The notes below the pieces were generated by a model. The model searched no databases and was not told where the DNA came from. It saw only the letters and a program-made list of their open reading frames with translations. From NCBI GenBank assembly GCA_013813825.1, contig JACCRA010000464.1, forward strand, positions 1-5,406: DNA of 5,406 bases, written 5' to 3'. Numbering within the stretch: position 1 is the stretch's first letter; each line of letters opens with the position of its first letter. The position numbers were made by a program, and so were the translations under genes. The DNA comes from Pyrinomonadaceae bacterium (GTDB lineage Bacteria > Acidobacteriota > Blastocatellia > Pyrinomonadales > Pyrinomonadaceae). Positions 1 to 2,760 of the stretch are shown here, piece by piece.

Positions 1-300
1 GTCGAACCCCCGCGCCCCGCCGAAGCGGCGCGTCCGCCGGTGGTGAGGCGGCGTTGGGAATACTGCTCGCTGACGCGGGCCGGCAACGTCGGCGCGACGC
101 GCGGCTCCTACTGGATCAGCTACTTCAATGAAGGGGGCGTTCAAGTCTCCGTCGTCGAAGAGCAGGTCACCGAATCGCACGGCCCCGCCAAAGCCATCTC
201 CCGCCTCGGCGACGACGGCTGGGAAATGGTCGGCCAAGGCCCGCTCGAAATCCGCCAAGGCGCGCTGCCGGCGATTTATTTCAAGCGGCTGAAACAATAG
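1..300 (+). CDS. DUF4177-like small protein, 5' end outside window
   Basis: Frame 1 is open from the first base to the TAG at 298-300, giving 99 visible residues. A GTG at 40 or 43 could start an 84-86 residue protein, but the upstream codons read as a Pro/Ala/Arg-rich linker and no ribosome binding site precedes the GTGs, so the gene probably begins before the window. The core runs WEYCSL, a short strand-rich middle, then AISRLGDDGWEMVGQGP and a final IYFKR. This spacing of WEY, DGWE and FKR is the hallmark of DUF4177-like proteins, small alpha/beta proteins of unknown role. No enzyme motif is seen. The stop codon's last G is also the first base of the integron core site at 300-306, so the reading frame ends exactly where foreign DNA begins. 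The original stop could therefore be native (TAG is complete with the G) and the gene is probably intact at its 3' end. Confidence 0.7.
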   Translation, partial: VEPPRPAEAARPPVVRRRWEYCSLTRAGNVGATRGSYWISYFNEGGVQVSVVEEQVTESHGPAKAISRLGDDGWEMVGQGPLEIRQGALPAIYFKRLKQ

Positions 301-1097
301 TTGGGCGCAACAGTTGTGTGATTATGAATATAACCCAAAGAGACGTTGACTTAGTTAATGCAGAGGAATTCGACATCTGGGCTTTTGGCAATGAAATCTT
401 ATACAACCTCTGTCGAGATCATCCCGAACATAAAAAACCTGATGTCGTTGCCGCAAAAATATGGCTTATCGGGAGGGCTTATGCTGCGGCGGTAGAAAGG
501 CGGAAAAATAAGGCTGCAAACGATCCAATCACTAACGATGCCTTTTATAAGGAGAAGGTAGTCCCAGCTATAATGAAATCTAAGTTGGATGAGAAACTTG
601 ATTCCTTACGACAATTCTCAAACATAGACGAGCGCAGTATTGGTCCTGTGTTGGAAGTTCATTATTATTTTGTTGACCTTCTCCATAAAGATGTTACTGA
701 CCTTTATAAGCGGTCTCTTGCGTCAAAGTATTTGCACTTTCATAAACCGAAGCTGTTTTATATCTATGACAGTATGGCTAACGCAGGTTTGTCGAAAGCG
801 ATGCCGAAATATAGAGGTAGGAAGGTTTCTAGCGACGGAAAATTTGATGCGGCGTATTCCAGTTATTCTTTCAAGTTGCTTGAACTTCAGAAAGAGATAA
901 AGCAAGAGTTCGGTGAGCAGCTTACTCCACGCCAACTTGATAGAATACTTCTGACATTAGGCGCTAAAGGGGTGGCTTGAATATAAGCGGGTTACGCCCA
1001 ATAGGTCCTTGCAGCGGACGGCGGGATAGCGTGCTTGTTATGTAACTTTGTTCCGCTCAGGTTGTCGCAGTTCGCCCGCCGCCGCTGAAGTCCAGCG
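301..1097 (+). mobile_element. Integron gene cassette (single gene plus attC)
   Basis: The segment starts with TTGGGC directly after a G (GTTGGGC at 300-306) and ends at the G of a second identical GTTGGGC at 1097-1103. Those are the expected strand-exchange points (G/TT) for a cassette of 797 bp. Inside are a very short leader of 23 bp, one gene in the same orientation as the cassette, and a terminal attC-like site. All of this is the normal build of an integron cassette. Base composition is clearly lower in GC than the flanks, as expected for acquired cassettes. No integrase gene, attI or second attC is visible in the window, so this is either a lone cassette at a secondary site or the edge of an attC cluster lacking an integrase (CALIN). 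The attC structure was paired by eye, not by a covariance model. Confidence 0.72.
324..980 (+). CDS. Unrecognised cassette-encoded protein, 218 aa
   Basis: I do not recognise this protein with confidence. ATG at 324 is preferred; GTG at 318 would add two residues. No clear Shine-Dalgarno precedes either, which is common for cassette genes with leaders of about 20 bp. It is probably soluble, with no signal peptide or membrane span. Visible blocks are KIWLIGRAYAAAVERRK (about 45-61), a charged helical middle (70-130), and SKYLHFHKPKLFYIYDS (about 134-150), which looks like the conserved core. The C-terminal third is Lys/Glu-rich and ends in a TPRQLDRILLTLG helix. A Lys in SKYLHFH and an Asp in IYDS recall OGG-fold/HhH-glycosylase-like proteins, but that is only a resemblance. 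Codon use is AT-rich (many AAA, TTT, TAT, ATA) and unlike every neighbour, supporting acquisition by transfer. Alternatives include a defence or stress accessory function, as many cassettes carry. Confidence 0.85.
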   Translation: MNITQRDVDLVNAEEFDIWAFGNEILYNLCRDHPEHKKPDVVAAKIWLIGRAYAAAVERRKNKAANDPITNDAFYKEKVVPAIMKSKLDEKLDSLRQFSNIDERSIGPVLEVHYYFVDLLHKDVTDLYKRSLASKYLHFHKPKLFYIYDSMANAGLSKAMPKYRGRKVSSDGKFDAAYSSYSFKLLELQKEIKQEFGEQLTPRQLDRILLTLGAKGVA

Positions 1098-1103
1098 TTG
1101 GGC
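996..1103 (+). other. attC: attC recombination site (108 bp)
   Basis: The site begins with GCCCAAT (996-1002, a RYYYAAC-like R'' box with T for the final C) and ends with GTTGGGC (1097-1103, matching GTTRRRY). Reading inward, the two arms pair: GCCCAA with TTGGGC, GTCC/GGAC around 1005-1008 and 1091-1094, CAGCGG (1012-1017) with CCGCTG (1082-1087), and CGGCGGG (1019-1025) with CCCGCCG (1075-1081). The left arm has an unpaired base in the L'' region (G1011) and another at A1018. Extrahelical bases of this kind are what the integrase reads on the folded bottom strand. The loop (1026-1074) is a variable, largely unpaired segment. Length lies inside the usual attC range of roughly 55-145 bp, and the site directly follows the cassette gene's stop by 15 bp. 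Confidence 0.75.
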
Positions 1104-1110
1104 GGCTGCG

Positions 1111-1138
1111 TTGACGTATTCCTCAGAGATAGGAAAAT
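1111..1138 (+). promoter_or_regulatory. Candidate promoter for the 48-aa gene
   Basis: TTGACG at 1111-1116 matches five of six bases of a sigma-70 -35 box. GAAAAT at 1133-1138, 16 bp further on, matches four of six bases of a -10 box. The pair lies just after the cassette junction and ends 15 bp before the ATG at 1154, which leaves a very short leader. The -10 is weak, so this is tentative. Confidence 0.3.
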
Positions 1139-1153
1139 GGCTGTGGAGGTACT

Positions 1154-1300
1154 ATGAAAAAGCTGAAAGCTGTGAAAGAACTCAAAGTTGAACGACCGCC
1201 ACGGGCCGTTGTGTCTGAGAAGGAAGCCTTAAAGCGCATGAAAGAATTCTCCAAGCGGAAGGAGCGATTTCTTGCCACTGCTCGAACGGGTCAGAGTTGA
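1154..1300 (+). CDS. Small basic helical protein, 48 aa
   Basis: ATG at 1154 is preceded by a strong Shine-Dalgarno, GGAGG at 1145-1149, four bases before the start. The frame runs 48 codons to TGA at 1298-1300. The protein begins MKKLKAVKELKVERPPR and continues with an amphipathic, Lys/Arg/Glu-rich helix, EALKRMKEFSKRKERFLAT (about residues 24-42). The 'EAL.RM.EF..RKE.F.A' wording resembles small proteins I have seen ahead of short accessory genes in Acidobacteria and cyanobacteria, often in toxin-antitoxin-like pairs, but I cannot name a family. Its 3' end overlaps the candidate start of the next gene (TTG 1272, or nearly abuts GTG 1302), suggesting translational coupling. That partner is truncated, so if this is half of a two-gene module, the module is probably dead. 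Confidence 0.65.
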   Translation: MKKLKAVKELKVERPPRAVVSEKEALKRMKEFSKRKERFLATARTGQS

Positions 1301-1400
1301 AGTGTACATTCCCGATTTGCCTGCGGCGGCCTATCGCAATCTGCTCCTGTCTTTCGAGGAAGAGTTCACCCATGTGTTCGGCTCGTTAAGATCGTCGCGT
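1272..1400 (+). pseudogene. Truncated gene, N-terminal fragment of a 'VYIPDLP' protein
   Basis: A reading frame from TTG 1272 (or GTG 1302, 1 bp after the preceding stop) encodes EVYIPDLPAAAYRNLLLSF then EEEFTHVFG, a compact, conserved-looking start of a small alpha/beta protein. After 'HVFG' (about 1383) the sequence loses this character, and from 1401 it runs into the reversed 3' end of a membrane-protein gene. The frame stays open by chance to TGA 1548-1550, giving a 92-codon chimera whose second half is antisense to that duplicated fragment. I read the native gene as ending near 1383-1400, with the remainder lost. The fragment is coupled to the 48-aa gene before it. The family is not identified with confidence; 'IPDLP...Y..LL..FE.EFT..FG' reminds me of uncharacterised cyanobacterial/acidobacterial proteins whose text continues 'FGGCT'. 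Confidence 0.5.
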
Positions 1401-1496
1401 TCAAGATTGCGGCTTGAAATAGAGCGCCATCCCCGCGCCGAGGGCGGCGAGGAGGAAGCCGACGTACACGAGCGGGTTGGGCGCGACTTTGGACGG
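1401..1496 (-). repeat. Direct repeat, left copy (96 bp)
   Basis: This segment matches 2200-2295 at 93 of 96 positions, in the same orientation, with an offset of exactly 799 bp. Differences are at 1404 (A versus T), 1419 (A versus G) and 1493 (A versus G). Similarity stops sharply at both ends. The repeat is the last 31 codons plus stop of the minus-strand membrane-protein gene; the first two differences are synonymous (Ser, Tyr) and the third changes Pro to Ser next to the break. Confidence 0.93.
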
Positions 1497-1499
1497 CAT
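1401..1499 (-). pseudogene. Detached 3' end of the DMT-like membrane protein gene
   Basis: On the minus strand this remnant encodes the last transmembrane helix and tail of the protein made from 2649-2200: PSKVAPNPLVYVGF, then LLAALGAGMALYFKPQS and a TGA. By chance an ATG (1499-1497) starts the remnant, giving a possible 32-residue single-helix peptide, but there is no ribosome binding site and the upstream codons show no further homology. It is best read as a decaying or displaced gene end. Its frame, stop codon and synonymous differences are all preserved, so either it was duplicated recently or it derives from a related allele rather than from drifted junk. Confidence 0.8.
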
Positions 1500-1551
1500 G
1501 AAACTGGGTGTTGGATGTTCACCTCTGGCTTGATGAAAGCTGTTGGCTGAC

Positions 1552-1568
1552 GTACAGTGCTTCTGTAC
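1552..1568 (+). promoter_or_regulatory. Operator of the toxin-antitoxin operon
   Basis: GTACAG (1552-1557) and CTGTAC (1563-1568) form a perfect 6-bp inverted repeat around a 5-bp spacer, 22 bp before the antitoxin ATG. The right arm sits inside TGTACA (1564-1569). In Escherichia coli the YefM and YefM-YoeB repressors bind repeats with a TGTACA core upstream of their operon, so this is the expected kind of site for autorepression. A weak promoter would overlap it: TTGGCT at 1543-1548 and TACAGG at 1566-1571, 17 bp apart, putting the operator on the -10 region. Confidence 0.6.
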
Positions 1569-1590
1569 AGGTAATTTCGTGGAGTTTTGT

Positions 1591-1878
1591 ATGCCAAATC
1601 AGACGACCTATACCAAAGCGCGGGCCAATTTAGCGAAGCTCTGTAATCAAGTGGCGGCGAATCGGGAGATCATTATTATCAACCGGCGCGGGGCTGAGGA
1701 TGTCGCCTTGGTGGCGGCGTCGGAGCTTTCAAGTTTACTGGAGACAGCTCATTTACTCCGGTCTCCGAAAAACGCCCAGCGTCTCTTGTCAGCGTTGAAT
1801 CGCGCTCAAGCTCGAAAGATGAAACCCCAAAGCGTAAAAAAGTTACGTCAGGAGACGGGGCTTGACGCAAAAGAATAA
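1591..1878 (+). CDS. Phd/YefM-family antitoxin
   Basis: ATG 1591 follows GGAG at 1581-1584 with a 6-bp spacer and gives 95 residues; a longer in-frame ATG at 1543 lies inside the operator/promoter region and is rejected. Residues 5-70 show the Phd/YefM fold pattern: TYTKARANLAKLCNQV, then EIIIINRRGAEDVALVAASELSSLLET, then HLLRSPKNAQRLLSAL. The N-terminal part normally dimerises and binds the operator. The C-terminal tail (about 70-95, rich in Lys, Arg and Gln) is the part that in YefM folds on and blocks YoeB, and it is usually unfolded and cut by Lon or Clp proteases. The toxin gene starts inside its last codons (17-bp overlap), so the two are cotranscribed and translationally coupled. Family assignment is firm; whether it neutralises only its own toxin cannot be read from sequence. 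Confidence 0.92.
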   Translation: MPNQTTYTKARANLAKLCNQVAANREIIIINRRGAEDVALVAASELSSLLETAHLLRSPKNAQRLLSALNRAQARKMKPQSVKKLRQETGLDAKE

Positions 1879-2158
1879 AGTCCAGCGCCGGCAGCAACCG
1901 GAGCGGGACGCAGTCTTCCATCCAGAATTCCGAGATGATTTGCGGCATTGGGTAGCGACGGATCGTAAAGTTGCCCTTCGGGCTTTCGATTTGATTGAAG
2001 CAGTGATGCGCGATCCCTTCGCCGGAATCGGTAAGCCGGAGCCGTTAAAATACCTTGCGGCGGGCGCATGGTCGCGGCGCTTAACACAAGAGCATCGTCT
2101 TGTGTATCTCGTGAGCCATGACCGCATAGATTTTCTACAAGCCCGGTATCATTACTGA
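1862..2158 (+). CDS. yoeB: YoeB/Txe-family mRNA-cutting toxin
   Basis: This is a RelE-superfamily ribosome-dependent endoribonuclease, which in E. coli binds the ribosomal A site and cuts mRNA during translation, stopping growth when the antitoxin is lost. There is no suitable ATG; TTG 1862 is chosen because GGAG at 1851-1854 lies 7 bp before it and the frame shows no better start. It gives 98 residues against 84 in E. coli YoeB, the difference being a basic/polar N-terminal extension of about 15 residues (MTQKNKVQRRQQ). The match then runs FHPEFRDDLRHW, DRK, RDPFAGIGKPEPLK, AWSRRLTQEHRLVY and the final RYHY. Residues matching the E. coli catalytic set are all present: Glu60 (E46), Arg79 (R65), His97 (H83) and Tyr98 (Y84), so it appears active. 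It overlaps the antitoxin by 17 bp. The weak TTG start would keep toxin output below antitoxin output. Confidence 0.93.
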   Translation: MTQKNKVQRRQQPERDAVFHPEFRDDLRHWVATDRKVALRAFDLIEAVMRDPFAGIGKPEPLKYLAAGAWSRRLTQEHRLVYLVSHDRIDFLQARYHY

Positions 2159-2199
2159 AACGCCGTATCCAATAACACCATGCAGCGAGCCGCTCATAT

Positions 2200-2295
2200 T
2201 CATGATTGCGGCTTGAAGTAGAGCGCCATCCCCGCGCCGAGGGCGGCGAGGAGGAAGCCGACGTACACGAGCGGGTTGGGCGCGACTTTGGGCGG
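2200..2295 (-). repeat. Direct repeat, right copy (96 bp)
   Basis: This is the partner of 1401-1496 and forms the 3' end of the intact membrane-protein gene, from codon 119 through the stop. With the left copy it brackets 703 bp that hold the whole toxin-antitoxin operon with its operator. Recombination between the copies would release a 799-bp circle and leave one repeat. Confidence 0.93.
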
Positions 2296-2649
2296 GTGGA
2301 GCCACATCGAGACGAGGACGTTGACGACAGGCGCGCCCGCGAAGACGAGCGGCATCACGTAGGTCGGCAGACCGCCCGAACGAAACGCGAAGATGATGCA
2401 GACCGCGCCGATAGCGCCGAGCGCGCCCCCCAACGTCGCCGCCACGGAGCCTTTCATCGTGAAGCCCGAAAGCTGCCCCTGCGACGACAGCCACGCGACG
2501 GGAACCAACACGCCGATCAGAAAGTAAGCCACGCCGACACACAGCAGCGCCCGCATCGGATTCCCCAGCAACACCTGCCCATTATGCAGCGCCGGCCCGT
2601 ACAGCCCCCACGCCAATGCCGCGCCGAGCGCGAAGATGATCCAGTACAT
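2200..2649 (-). CDS. Half-size DMT/EamA-like membrane protein, 149 aa
   Basis: The protein is almost entirely hydrophobic helices: about residues 3-20 (IIFALGAALAWGLYGPAL), 33-54, 69-88, 93-114 and 123-145, i.e. five predicted membrane spans and a short tail FKPQS. An N-terminal 'AAxAWGLYGP' and a later 'GAxxxxIIFAFRSGGLPTYVMPLVFAGAPVVNVL' resemble one EamA/drug-metabolite-transporter repeat. Ordinary EamA transporters have two such repeats (10 spans, about 300 residues), so this single-repeat protein would have to dimerise to form a transporter, or do something else. The substrate is unknown. ATG 2649 has no good Shine-Dalgarno; the sequence before it is the heptamer repeat tract. It follows the receptor gene on the same strand after 111 bp, and ends 41 bp from the convergent toxin gene. 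Its 3' end is duplicated at 1401-1496. Confidence 0.75.
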   Translation of the reverse strand: MYWIIFALGAALAWGLYGPALHNGQVLLGNPMRALLCVGVAYFLIGVLVPVAWLSSQGQLSGFTMKGSVAATLGGALGAIGAVCIIFAFRSGGLPTYVMPLVFAGAPVVNVLVSMWLHPPKVAPNPLVYVGFLLAALGAGMALYFKPQS

Positions 2650-2651
2650 AG

Positions 2652-2757
2652 CAGTTTTCAGTTTTCGGTTTTCAGTTTTCAGCTTAACGGCTCTCAGTTT
2701 TCGGTTATCGTCGCCAGTCCACGGAAGATTGTTCGGGAAACTGAAAACTGAAAACTG
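2652..2757. repeat. CAGTTTT heptamer tract with inverted copy
   Basis: Units of seven bases run CAGTTTT at 2652, 2659 and 2673, CGGTTTT at 2666 and CAGTTTT again at 2695, with decayed units between. At 2738-2757 the reverse complement appears as AAACTG, AAAACTG, AAAACTG. The outer 15 bases (2652-2666 and 2743-2757) are a perfect inverted repeat around a 76-bp centre. It fills the spacer between the receptor gene and the membrane-protein gene. It may fold as a large hairpin and act as a weak terminator or processing site after the receptor gene, or be a small mobile repeat; the sequence does not decide. Confidence 0.8.
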
Positions 2758-2760
2758 TCC

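Noticed and set aside
723..935. Alternative frames on both strands inside the cassette gene (for example 640-900 plus, 723-935 minus)
   Set aside because: They overlap the 218-aa frame, lack ribosome binding sites and show no domain-like pattern. The long frame fits the cassette orientation and its 5' and 3' spacing.
1476..1482. A further GTTGGGC (also at 2275-2281) that looks like an integron core site
   Set aside because: It is coding sequence (Ala-Pro-Asn-Pro) of the membrane-protein gene in both copies, and no partner GCCCAA arm lies within attC distance upstream.
1384..1550. The second half of the 92-codon plus-strand frame from 1272, as a real fused protein
   Set aside because: Positions 1401-1496 are antisense to a duplicated gene end, so this part is chance translation; a selected fusion is unlikely.
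2159..2199. A terminator between the convergent toxin and membrane-protein genes
   Set aside because: Only a 4-bp stem (AGCG/CGCT) is present, with no T-run on either strand, which is too weak to report.
2206..2751. A long open frame on the plus strand (181 codons) opposite the membrane-protein gene
   Set aside because: It is the antisense shadow of the hydrophobic gene: Arg/Glu/Asp-rich with no motif and no ribosome binding site, and its tail is the heptamer tract.
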